NCBI GenBank assembly: GCA_016937035.1
Contig: JAFGWS010000042.1
Location: forward strand, 1-19,610
Source: Pontiellaceae bacterium
GTDB taxonomy: Bacteria > Verrucomicrobiota > Kiritimatiellia > Kiritimatiellales > Pontiellaceae
Direction of reading: 5' to 3'
DNA: 19,610 nt
In this document: one piece after another, positions 1-5,902 of the stretch
How the letters are laid out: each line of letters starts with the position of its first letter
Position numbering within the stretch: position 1 is the stretch's first letter
Program-made: the position numbers and the translations under genes
The notes under the pieces: generated by a model
Told to the model about the DNA's origin: nothing
What the model saw: the letters and a program-made list of their open reading frames with translations, nothing else
Database searches by the model: none

Positions 1-28
1 GTGAAAATTCGAACTTCTAAACTCGAAA

Positions 29-122
29 TCCGAAACAAATTCTAAATTTAAATGCGGCTCAATTACCCAAATGGGTGACACGAAACCTTTTTCGTATTTG
101 AGTTTTTGAGAATTGTTTCGGG
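29..122. repeat. Imperfect inverted repeat in gene-free left edge
   Basis: The left arm (29-46, core CCGAAACAAATTCT) is mirrored by the right arm (105-122, core AATTGTTTCGG) with one indel and two mismatches. Small hairpins lie between the arms: ACCCA-AA-TGGGT at 65-76 and an ACGAAA/TTTCGT pair near 80-95. The stretch 1-495 before the antitoxin shows no convincing gene; it holds this repeat, a longer dispersed repeat and two palindromes. The element could be the end of an upstream transcript or a decayed mobile repeat, and nothing seen decides between these. Confidence 0.45.
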
Positions 123-161
123 TTTCGGAATTAGGGATTAGGATTTCCGTAATAGGTAAGA

Positions 162-309
162 TTGCAGAACGAATGGGGGTTTTGATCTCTGATTTGCTGC
201 CTTACATTCATTCGTTGCTACATTTCTTCAGTAAGGAGCTCGTGAAGAGGAGAGTCCTTAGCTTCGTGTTCTTCGTGCGCTTGGTGTTGAAAATTGTCGT
301 CTGTATTCT
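162..309. repeat. Dispersed repeat, copy A (of A, B, C)
   Basis: This block of about 148 bp recurs at 5540-5683 (copy B) and 5755-5900 (copy C) in the same orientation. Shared landmarks in order are an ACGAATGG word, TCTCTGATT, GCTGCCTT, ATTCGTTGCT, CATTTCTTC and a terminal CTTCGTG triplet. In copy A the triplet is CTTCGTG at 262 and 271 and CTTGGTG at 280, exactly 9 bp apart. Copy A is the most diverged, with several substitutions and a 3-bp insertion. No open reading frame is shared by the copies, so it looks like a non-coding repeat. Confidence 0.75.
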
Positions 310-325
310 TGCGATAGATGTCAAC

Positions 326-379
326 ATGCGACGAGGACGTGCGCATCTGCGAATGTTGGACATGCGCCGAGGGCGTATG
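326..379. repeat. Two REP-like palindromes next to repeat copy A
   Basis: The first imperfect palindrome is at 326-346 (ATGCGACG, loop AGGA, then CGTGCGCAT, one bulge). The second is at 361-379 (CATGCGCC, GAG, GGCGTATG, one mismatch). The first is flanked by CAACAT (323-328) and its complement ATGTTG (353-358). The GCGACGAGGACGT core recurs at 5708-5720 behind repeat copy B, so the repeat and the palindrome travel in the same order. They could form hairpins in RNA or cruciforms in DNA. The function is unknown. Confidence 0.5.
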
Positions 380-495
380 CCGTCTTTCTTGTGTCAGACA
401 ACTCTTCATGTGTAAGCAGATTTGTAAATGTAAGGCAAAAAAATATTGACGTACAAAAAATGAATAGTAGGTTGTCGGTAGATAAAGGAGATATG

Positions 496-738
496 ATGAA
501 TACGGCAATTGTAACGACAAAAGGGCAGGTGGTGATTCCGGCCAAGCTGCGCAGGAAGCTGGGAATCAAGCAGGGTACGAGAGTGGTGTTTGATGAAAAA
601 AACAGCACCATTGTAATCCGTCCGATTACCGAGGCCTATGTCGGATCGCTCCAGGGAATGCTGGCGGGTGACGACGCCGAAAACTGGGCGGAAGAGATCG
701 TGCAGGAGCACGCAGAAGAAGTTGCGAAGGAGGGCTAG
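496..738 (+). CDS. AbrB/SpoVT-type antitoxin (VapB-like)
   Basis: This 80-residue protein carries the swapped-hairpin AbrB DNA-binding fold near its N-terminus. The signature is TTKGQVVIPAKLRRKLGI, followed by a short strand motif KQGTRVVFDE. The acidic C-terminal tail (residues 50-80, rich in E, D and A) is the part that in this family wraps and blocks the toxin. The start is supported by AAAGGAG at 484-490; an ATG at 493 would add one methionine, but 496 gives better spacing. The toxin start lies 1 bp after its stop, the usual antitoxin-first order. Such antitoxins normally bind their own promoter together with the toxin, but no clear operator or -10 box is visible here. The family call is firm; the VapB name rests on the PIN partner. 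Confidence 0.9.
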   Translation: MNTAIVTTKGQVVIPAKLRRKLGIKQGTRVVFDEKNSTIVIRPITEAYVGSLQGMLAGDDAENWAEEIVQEHAEEVAKEG

Positions 739-739
739 G

Positions 740-1147
740 ATGAAAAACGCCGTACTGGACAGCTTTGCCATCATTTCCTTTCTCCGCAACGAAGCCGGGG
801 CCGACATCGTGCGCGATTACTTTGAAAAATCGCTCGAGGACAAGAAGCGGCTCTTCATCTGCTCCGTGAATTGGGCGGAGGTCGGCTGCAAGGTAATCCG
901 CAAGCGCAACCTTTCCGCCTGGAAACAGGTGCAGACCCGCTTGAAGGATTTCCCCGTGGAGATTGTCGAGACCGATCCGGTGCTTACCGAGCAAGCCGCC
1001 GAGTTCAAGGCGCTGCACAAGATTTCGCTCGCCGACGCCTATGCTGCGGCACTGACAAAAACCATGAATGCCGAGCTTGTAACGGGGGATGCCGAGTTCA
1101 AGCAGCTTGAAGAGGTGTTGAAGGGAATCGTTTGGTTGAGGCAGTGA
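740..1147 (+). CDS. PIN-domain toxin ribonuclease (VapC-like)
   Basis: This 135-residue protein has the layout of a PIN-domain toxin, a metal-dependent RNase that in VapC families cleaves tRNA or rRNA until its antitoxin neutralises it. The acidic residues expected in the active site are present: D7 in VLDSFAI, the glutamate of NWAEV, the aspartate of SLADAYAAAL and the aspartate of TGDAEF. The length matches VapC proteins (about 130-145 residues). An excellent ribosome binding site, AAGGAGG at 727-733, sits inside the end of the antitoxin gene, so the two genes are translated together. Nothing looks degraded. The target RNA cannot be told from sequence. Confidence 0.92.
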   Translation: MKNAVLDSFAIISFLRNEAGADIVRDYFEKSLEDKKRLFICSVNWAEVGCKVIRKRNLSAWKQVQTRLKDFPVEIVETDPVLTEQAAEFKALHKISLADAYAAALTKTMNAELVTGDAEFKQLEEVLKGIVWLRQ

Positions 1148-1161
1148 AGAATTGAGTGCCT

Positions 1162-1248
1162 ATGAGATTCTTAGTCTGTAGACGGTTTGTCCGCCGCGCA
1201 TAAAATGTGCGCATGAAAACGACGGTTCAGTTGGATGCGATGGAGTGG
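1162..1248. repeat. 87-bp direct repeat, copy 1 (copy 2 at 2236-2322)
   Basis: The two copies lie exactly 1074 bp apart in the same orientation and match at about 80 of 87 positions. Each holds about 50 bp of leader plus the first 12 codons of a small gene. The leader contains a GACGG/CCGTC hairpin, intact in copy 2 and broken in copy 1, and a GCGCA/TGCGC hairpin ending at the start codon. In copy 1 the match stops abruptly after the TGG codon. Confidence 0.8.
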
Positions 1249-1284
1249 AATATTTTCATAATAAACACTGGACATTTTATCTAG
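1213..1284 (+). pseudogene. Truncated copy of the small gene at 2287-2502
   Basis: The reading frame opens with MKTTVQLDAMEW, matching MKTTVELDAVEW of the downstream gene at 10 of 12 residues. It then switches to unrelated AT-rich sequence and reaches a TAG stop at 1282-1284, after 23 codons. The stop lies inside the perfect palindrome at 1277-1295. The abrupt loss of similarity suggests that the 3' part was replaced by insertion or recombination. It could instead be a short translated leader peptide, but the full-length sister gene makes a remnant more likely. Confidence 0.6.
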
Positions 1285-1295
1285 GCCCTAGATAA
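1277..1295. repeat. Perfect 19-bp palindrome at the truncation junction
   Basis: The arms TTATCTAGG and CCTAGATAA pair perfectly around a single central C. Both arms carry CTAG, a rare tetranucleotide in many bacterial genomes. It lies directly after the point where the duplicated gene start loses similarity and about 55 bp before the next gene. An operator for that gene or the scar of a recombination event are both possible. Confidence 0.6.
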
Positions 1296-1348
1296 TGCAA
1301 TTAGGGCAATCCGGCAGGCCCGAGACCGCCGGAGAAAGAGAAAGAACT

Positions 1349-1825
1349 ATGAAGAAGCAGTTCAGTGTAACATTTGAATTCCGGGGAATTGAATATGACT
1401 ATACCGCCGAAATCTTTACCGGCGACGATGCATATATCTATCCGGATCGGATCACCGATCTGGATCGGTCTAACGGCGAACCACTGGATGAGGATATCTG
1501 GGAGGACGTTGAGTTTGCAGCTTTGCAGAACGCCTACCTCATCGAATGGTGTGAAAAGGAAAGCTGGGAAGAAGTGGATATCGGCGGCGGATGCTCCGCG
1601 CTCGTGAAATCAGAAGTTGGTGGTGTGGTAACAAGAATTACCAAGGCGAATGATCCCGGTGCACCGCAGACCATGGGGGAGTCGGTTGCCATCGGGCGAT
1701 ACGACCGGGACGATAAGCTGGTTGGGGAAGTGCAACTATTCAAGGGTGGAGTCAATGAATGGCTTGCGGATGAGGTTGATAAGGGAAAATCAGAACAATG
1801 CGAAAAGCTTTGGATTGAAAAATAG
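1349..1825 (+). CDS. Hypothetical acidic protein, 158 residues
   Basis: I do not recognise this family. The protein is soluble, strongly acidic and lacks a signal peptide or membrane segment. Its first third looks beta-rich (KKQFSVTFEFRGIEYDYTAEI), and the middle has an acidic patch with two tryptophans (EWCEKESWEEVDIGGG). ATG 1349 was chosen because it follows the purine-rich GGAGAAAGAGAAAGA at 1331-1345; an ATG at 1295 in the same frame has no ribosome binding site and lies in the palindrome. The GGAG at 1331-1334 overlaps the 3' arm of a TCCGGC/GCCGGA hairpin (1310-1333) that could mask it. Codon use looks like that of a real gene and the next gene follows after 46 bp on the same strand, so the two may be co-transcribed. 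Confidence 0.65.
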   Translation: MKKQFSVTFEFRGIEYDYTAEIFTGDDAYIYPDRITDLDRSNGEPLDEDIWEDVEFAALQNAYLIEWCEKESWEEVDIGGGCSALVKSEVGGVVTRITKANDPGAPQTMGESVAIGRYDRDDKLVGEVQLFKGGVNEWLADEVDKGKSEQCEKLWIEK

Positions 1826-1871
1826 AGCGATATAGGCAAGGCTCCATGCGGAATATTGAAGGAGTTTTGCC

Positions 1872-2084
1872 GTGAAAACAATCTGCCCCAAATGCCAGAC
1901 CAGCTACGACATATCGCATAAGGAAATTCTCGCCCATATCGAACGCTCGCCGAAACTACGTTCGAAGGTCGCCGCACTCCTCGGTCGCATAACCGGAGGG
2001 CAGACAAAACTTGATGCTGAGGGACGCCGTCAGCGCGCCCTCAAAGCAGTCCGTACCCGCGAAGCCAAGCGCAAGACGCCCTAA
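1872..2084 (+). CDS. Small basic protein with a CPKC zinc-knuckle-like N-terminus
   Basis: This 70-residue protein starts MKTICPKCQTSYDIS. It has a single CxxC pair (C5, C8) as in one half of a zinc ribbon, and no second pair, so metal binding would need a dimer or other ligands. The rest is helical and basic, ending RALKAVRTREAKRKTP, which would suit nucleic-acid contact. The start is GTG at 1872, fixed by a strong GAAGGAG at 1858-1864 with 7 bp spacing; no ATG fits. I do not recognise a named family. Its setting among small accessory genes does not indicate a function. Confidence 0.6.
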   Translation: MKTICPKCQTSYDISHKEILAHIERSPKLRSKVAALLGRITGGQTKLDAEGRRQRALKAVRTREAKRKTP

Positions 2085-2286
2085 TCTTTACACTATAAAT
2101 TATAATCTCATGCTTGGATTAGACACACCTAAGGAACTCATAAACAATGGACTTCCAGGAATTCAACACGGGTTGGCGGCCGTCCCGGCTGCTCTGATAT
2201 CTGCCCCAAGCTCCCGGTGATAAAAAACCATTCCGATGAGATTCTAAGTCTGTAGACGGTTTGTCCGTCGCGCATAAAATGTGCGC
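2085..2286. other. Intergenic stretch with AT-rich patch and second copy of the 87-bp repeat
   Basis: An AT-rich patch with TATAAAT and TATAAT words lies at 2093-2106, but no -35 box sits at a proper distance. The only frame with a purine-rich lead-in is 16 codons long (2147-2197). From 2236 the stretch is the leader of the next gene, shared with 1162-1212, including the intact GACGG/CCGTC hairpin and the GCGCA/TGCGC hairpin next to the start codon. Confidence 0.5.
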
Positions 2287-2502
2287 ATGAAAACGACGGT
2301 TGAACTGGATGCAGTGGAGTGGGGGCAGGTTCTTGATGCGCTCTCCTGCCGCATTGAACAATATGAAGAAACCATCCGCTTCTACGAAACTGGCTACGCC
2401 ACTTCGCTGATTGAGGAGGTGCGCGATGTCGAAGAAGCGCGGTTCTTGCGCGATACCTATCAGCACATAGTCGAAAACATCAGGCGGGAGATATTAAGCT
2501 GA
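2287..2502 (+). CDS. Small hypothetical protein, 71 residues, predicted helical
   Basis: The protein reads MKTTVELDAVEWGQVLDAL and then alternates charged and hydrophobic residues through its end, as in a two- or three-helix bundle; it is acidic and has no membrane segment. I do not recognise a family. The start at 2287 is supported by conservation: the 12-codon remnant at 1213 begins at the same ATG with the same leader. No classical ribosome binding site precedes it; a GCGCA/TGCGC hairpin abuts the ATG instead. It converges on the HNH endonuclease gene with only 14 bp between the stops and no visible terminator. The presence of a second partial copy suggests a multi-copy family in this genome. 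Confidence 0.65.
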   Translation: MKTTVELDAVEWGQVLDALSCRIEQYEETIRFYETGYATSLIEEVRDVEEARFLRDTYQHIVENIRREILS

Positions 2503-2516
2503 CGGATTATTATGGT

Positions 2517-3431
2517 TTACTGTTTGTGCTTAACGTCATGGCAAATGTTGCACAGCGTTTGCAGGTTTTCTTCTTCGTTTTTTCCTCCCGAAACGTGATG
2601 CTCGATGTGGTGTAGTTCCAGGTGTCTTGGATCAGACGGATTCCACATGGAATGTGACCATCCGCATTCTTGACAGGTATGCTTGTCTCTGACAAGAACG
2701 GCTCGACGAGCGCGATCATCGATGTGTCGGTCATGGATGGGTAATTGCCTGTCACTTTCAAGAACATACATTCCTGGGGAAAGATCCGGACGTCCGTTCC
2801 AGTGAGTACAAACCTGCCAGCCTTCTTCGGTTCTCAATTCGCGGGTGCGTCGTGCCCATTCGGATTTGTCTTTTGTGACGTAGCGGAGTTCTTCTCCGCT
2901 GACTGGCTTCCCGATGTTTTCGAGTAGGAATGCGAGGACTTTGGCCTGTGCTCCGCCGGAGCCTTTGCGGATGTCGTTTGCAACCTTCCAGCGGTGCGCG
3001 GCTTCCCGGTCCTGTTCGCAGGCCAGCATGATGTAATCGTCTTTGGTCATGCCGGAACAGTCGGGCAGGTCATTATCCTGAGGAAGGTCACCGGCCTCTA
3101 TCATTTCCTGGATGGCCAAGCCATTTACAATGGTCCATCCAAAGTCCTGCCGCAGTTCACGGACTCTGCGCGCCCACTCACTGATTCCTGAGACGACCAT
3201 GATTTCGCGGTTGGAAATGATGCTTCGAGGATATTGCTGAAAGTAGTGAAGAATTCGGCCGCGAGCGGAACGTGTAATTTCATGCGGAATAGTGGCTGTT
3301 CCAAGATCCCGCAGCAGATCCCATGCGGGAATAAGTGACAGAACCTTTTCCCGTAAATCCGAACCCGAAGCATCAAAGTTTTGCAGCAGGGCAATCAATT
3401 CGGTCCGGTACTGTTCTGTCGTTTTGCTCAT
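2517..3431 (-). CDS. HNH endonuclease, probable restriction enzyme of the adjacent methyltransferase
   Basis: The protein has 304 residues. The C-terminal part (about 237-304) is an HNH/ββα-metal nuclease: a CxxC pair at C253/C256, the catalytic core LELHHIEHH at 271-279 and a second pair in CNICH at 294-298 that would bind structural zinc. Two related segments precede it, around 55-104 and 161-209. They share the words SEWARRVRELR and SEWARRTRELR, each followed by a GW, and look like tandem winged-helix DNA-binding modules. The ATG overlaps the methyltransferase TGA (ATGA at 3428-3431), with GGAG 7 bp upstream, so the two are translationally coupled. By position it should cut the site the methyltransferase protects. 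Recognition sequence and cut pattern are unknown. Confidence 0.85.
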   Translation of the reverse strand: MSKTTEQYRTELIALLQNFDASGSDLREKVLSLIPAWDLLRDLGTATIPHEITRSARGRILHYFQQYPRSIISNREIMVVSGISEWARRVRELRQDFGWTIVNGLAIQEMIEAGDLPQDNDLPDCSGMTKDDYIMLACEQDREAAHRWKVANDIRKGSGGAQAKVLAFLLENIGKPVSGEELRYVTKDKSEWARRTRELRTEEGWQVCTHWNGRPDLSPGMYVLESDRQLPIHDRHIDDRARRAVLVRDKHTCQECGWSHSMWNPSDPRHLELHHIEHHVSGGKNEEENLQTLCNICHDVKHKQ

Positions 3432-4591
3432 GCTCGTACTCCATTGAGTTTGTGCAGGTATTTGATGCCTTCGCTCGTTTCCGCAACGTAATCGGGAGAG
3501 GTTTCTTTTTTCAGGCAGGAAACCACTTCTTCCGCGATAGCCTGCGCAAGAAGTGGAGGAACGGCATTGCCGATCTGGCGCGCGACTTCGATTTTGCTTC
3601 CGCAGAAAATAAAGTCGTCGGGAAAGCTCTGGATTCGGGCTGCCTCGCGGTGAGTAATCGGACGGTTTTGATCGGGGTGAAGATAGCGTCCTTTTTCCGG
3701 CTTATAGAACTCGGTACGAATGGTAACGGAAGGACGATCCCACCAAAGGCGGCCGAATAGGTCGGTTCCGCCTGATTTTTTCCGTTTCCAGCATTCCGGT
3801 GTGATATCCGGCCGGTTTTTGAGCAGGTCAAAGCGGTTGCCTCCAGAAGGAACCGCTTTATAACGTTCTAGGCTTTTGGCTGTCGGAGTTCTTCCAAAGT
3901 GTAGGTTCAGCGGAGGCGGTTCATTACGAATTTCCGTTCCGACTGGTTCCGGAAGGTTCCCAATTGCCGATTTTACCGTTGTCCAAGGATAGAGTTTTCT
4001 GTCGGAGAAAAATCCGTTCTCTTGCTTAAGTCGTTTGGGATTCGCGTGTGTAGGTCTCGGCAGGGAAATCGGACATTCCTTTGAGGCCATAATAATAGCT
4101 CGTTTCCGCACTTCCGGAACGCCATAGTTGGCCGCAACCAACACATCCGACTCAATGTACTTAAAATTCAAAGCAGACAGTGTTATGCAGATTTCTTCAA
4201 ATTCGAGCGATGAAAGCAGTTGCGGAACATTTTCCATGACAACAACTGGTGCCTGAGAAAGCTCTACAACTCTTAGGAACTGAACCCAAAGTCTTCGCCG
4301 TGGGTCGCCGTCGCGTTTGCGGTTTAGTAATGAGAAGCCTTGACAAGGCGGACCGCCGATCACGACATCAGCTTTAGGGATAGGATGTTCTCCTTTGTCT
4401 AATAGCTCAATGATATCGCCATAAAACGTATGTTTTCCGTCGGGGTCAAAGTTGGCCTTATAGGAATTGATTGCCTCGGAATTGAAGTCGTTGGCGAACA
4501 CAGAATAGAATTTTTCTGTATCCGAAAAGCCTTGAGACATTCCTCCGCAGCCGCAGAATAGGTCCATCAGTCTGTATTTTGTATACAACAT
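3428..4591 (-). CDS. DNA (cytosine-5-)-methyltransferase
   Basis: This 387-residue enzyme transfers a methyl group from S-adenosylmethionine to C5 of cytosine in DNA. Motifs appear in canonical order: I (DLFCGCGGMSQGF, 10-22) for cofactor binding, IV (GGPPCQGFS, 79-87) with nucleophile C83, VI (MENV, 119-122) with E120, VIII (RKRAII), IX (REAARIQSFPDDF, 315-327) and X (RQIGNAVPP, 338-346). The target recognition region lies between about 200 and 310 and sets the site, which cannot be read off here. All motifs are intact, so it should be active. It sits between vsr (53 bp upstream) and the HNH gene (4-bp overlap), forming a restriction-modification-repair cassette. ATG 4591 lacks a good ribosome binding site; Met9, just before motif I, is an alternative. 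Confidence 0.96.
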   Translation of the reverse strand: MLYTKYRLMDLFCGCGGMSQGFSDTEKFYSVFANDFNSEAINSYKANFDPDGKHTFYGDIIELLDKGEHPIPKADVVIGGPPCQGFSLLNRKRDGDPRRRLWVQFLRVVELSQAPVVVMENVPQLLSSLEFEEICITLSALNFKYIESDVLVAANYGVPEVRKRAIIMASKECPISLPRPTHANPKRLKQENGFFSDRKLYPWTTVKSAIGNLPEPVGTEIRNEPPPLNLHFGRTPTAKSLERYKAVPSGGNRFDLLKNRPDITPECWKRKKSGGTDLFGRLWWDRPSVTIRTEFYKPEKGRYLHPDQNRPITHREAARIQSFPDDFIFCGSKIEVARQIGNAVPPLLAQAIAEEVVSCLKKETSPDYVAETSEGIKYLHKLNGVRA

Positions 4592-4644
4592 GTGGACAAT
4601 CTAGCCGAAGCACCCTTCTAAATACAGTCCCTTTTTCTGTCGAC

Positions 4645-5076
4645 TCAAATTACTTTCCCCAACGCGACCAGTTGTCTTTGTATTCGTGGGAATAAACCTG
4701 CGGGGTTTTTAAGCTCACATTCCCAGATGGTGATGACGTGCCAGCCGAGCTTTTTTAGTTCGCGTGCGTTTTTGCGGTCGTTGGCGACATTGCGCTCAAA
4801 CTTTTGTTTCCAGAAGTCGGCGTTGGTTGAGGGGGTGGTGGCGCGTTTGCAGCCTTTGTGTCGATGCCAGAAGCAGCCGTGCACAAAGATGACGGTTTTA
4901 TATTTCGGGAGCACGATGTCGGGTTTACCGGGGAGCTTGCGGTTTTTGGGTCCGTTTACGGTAAAGCGATACCCGGCACGATGGAGCATGGAGCGGACGA
5001 TCAGTTCTGGCTGGGTGTTCTTTCCCTTGATCTGCGCCATATTCCAGCTTCGCTTTTCCGGTGTCAGATGATCCAT
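4645..5076 (-). CDS. vsr: Very short patch repair (Vsr) mismatch endonuclease
   Basis: Vsr nicks DNA 5' of the T in T:G mismatches left when 5-methylcytosine deaminates, and so protects the sites methylated by its partner. The 143-residue protein shows the family signature: LTPEKRSWNMAQIKGKNTQPE at the start, then LPGKPDIVLPKYKTVIFVHG with the catalytic aspartate D53, then HGCFWHRHKGC (66-76) and WECE with C120, which carry the probable zinc ligands. It is close to the usual length (E. coli 156). I chose the ATG at 5076 because GGAG lies about 9 bp upstream and family members begin at this MDHLTPE point; an in-frame ATG at 5109 would add 11 residues without a ribosome binding site. It is first in the minus-strand cassette. 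Confidence 0.95.
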   Translation of the reverse strand: MDHLTPEKRSWNMAQIKGKNTQPELIVRSMLHRAGYRFTVNGPKNRKLPGKPDIVLPKYKTVIFVHGCFWHRHKGCKRATTPSTNADFWKQKFERNVANDRKNARELKKLGWHVITIWECELKNPAGLFPRIQRQLVALGKVI

Positions 5077-5154
5077 GTTTCGCCGCTCCGAGAATGATGC
5101 GTTCAGCATAGCGGCCTGCGGCCGAAACGCTATGCAATTCGTCGGGACGTCTGG

Positions 5155-5519
5155 AATGGAACCACGGATTTACGCCGATGAACACTGATTTTCTAAACAG
5201 AAGGTCGCCAAGGGCGCGTGGAGGGGAGTTAAAACGGAGATTAACCACGAAGGGGCGCAAGGAGCGCAAGAGTCCAAGATCCTGTATTTTTGTGTTCTCT
5301 CGCGGTTAAAAATCAAACTCGATTCGGAAATGGAACCACGGATGTACGCCGATGAACACGGACTTTCTAAACAGAAGGTCGCTAAGGGCGCGAAGAGGAG
5401 TCCTTTGCATTGAATATGGAGATTAACCACGAAGGGGCACAAGGATCGCAAGGGCCCAATCTCCTGGGTTTTTGTGTTCTATGTGTTCTCTCGCGGTTAA
5501 AACTCAAACTCGATTCGGA
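5155..5519. repeat. Tandem duplication of a composite phased repeat (units 5155-5328 and 5329-5519)
   Basis: Two units of 174 and 191 bp follow each other, and the start of a third is at 5520. Each unit has three parts in order. (1) AACCAC followed by GAT three times at 10-bp steps (5167, 5177, 5187; in unit 2, 5341, 5351 and GAC at 5361). (2) TTAACCAC followed by AAG three times at 9-bp steps (5250, 5259, 5268; 5432, 5441, 5450). (3) An inverted end TCGCGGTTAA (5300-5309; 5491-5500) preceded by GTTCT, which in unit 2 repeats at 9 bp (5476, 5485). Parts 2 and 3 face each other as near-perfect inverted ends. No gene fits this stretch. Confidence 0.85.
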
Positions 5520-5539
5520 AATGGAACCACAGATTTGTT

Positions 5540-5683
5540 TTGCAACGAATGGATAAAAAGCAACGAATGGTTGTTTGGGGTCTCTGATTCGCTGCCTTTC
5601 CTTAATTCGTTGCTGCATTTCTTCTGCAAGGAATTCGTAAAGAGGGAATCCTTAACTTCGTGCTCTTCGTGCGCTTTTTGTTT
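5540..5683. repeat. Dispersed repeat, copy B
   Basis: This copy is nearly identical to copy C (5755-5900), with about five mismatches over the roughly 105 bp from the first TTGTTT to the CTTCGTG triplet. It carries an extra partial duplication of the ACGAATGG word near its left end (about 5544-5570). The CTTCGTG triplet is at 5656 and 5665, with a degenerate third at 5674, in 9-bp steps. The high B/C identity implies recent duplication or gene conversion; copy A at 162-309 is older. Confidence 0.8.
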
Positions 5684-5705
5684 TCATGGATCGCTAGGCC
5701 GCAAT

Positions 5706-5730
5706 AAGCGACGAGGACGTCGGCTTCTAC
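5706..5730 (-). repeat. REP-like palindrome with GTAG head
   Basis: Read on the minus strand, the element starts GTAG (plus-strand CTAC, 5727-5730) and continues as a short imperfect palindrome with arms CGACG and CGTCG around a 4-base loop. A GTAG-type head followed by a palindrome is the layout of REP sequences mobilised by RAYT transposases. No RAYT gene lies in the window. It sits between repeat copies B and C, as a related palindrome sits behind copy A (326-346). Confidence 0.5.
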
Positions 5731-5754
5731 GAGGTTGGGACAAGCGGATTTGTT

Positions 5755-5900
5755 TTGCAACGAATGGTTGTTTTGGTTCTCTGATTCGCTGCCTTTCCTT
5801 AATTCGTTGCTGCATTTCTTCTGCAAGGAATTCGTAAAGAGGGAATCCTTCACTTCGTGTTCTTCGTGCGCTTGGTGTTGAAAATAATCGTCTGTTTTCT
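5755..5900. repeat. Dispersed repeat, copy C
   Basis: This is the third copy, with a complete triplet CTTCGTG 5853, CTTCGTG 5862, CTTGGTG 5871 (9-bp steps), followed by TGTTGAAAAT and a TCGTCTGT word, as in copy A. It ends 3 bp before the stop codon of the minus-strand propeller gene, so it forms that gene's immediate 3' flank and may shape the end of its transcript. Confidence 0.8.
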
Positions 5901-5902
5901 GC

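Noticed and set aside
446..474. TTGACG as a -35 box for the toxin-antitoxin pair
   Set aside because: No acceptable -10 box lies 15-19 bp downstream, so I do not report a promoter.
2147..2197. A 16-codon frame with an AAGGAA-like lead-in
   Set aside because: It is too short, shows no recognisable motif, and its putative ribosome binding site is too far from the ATG.
5155..5519. A CRISPR array
   Set aside because: The repeats are composite, of 174 and 191 bp, and have no short repeat-spacer alternation; no cas gene is present.
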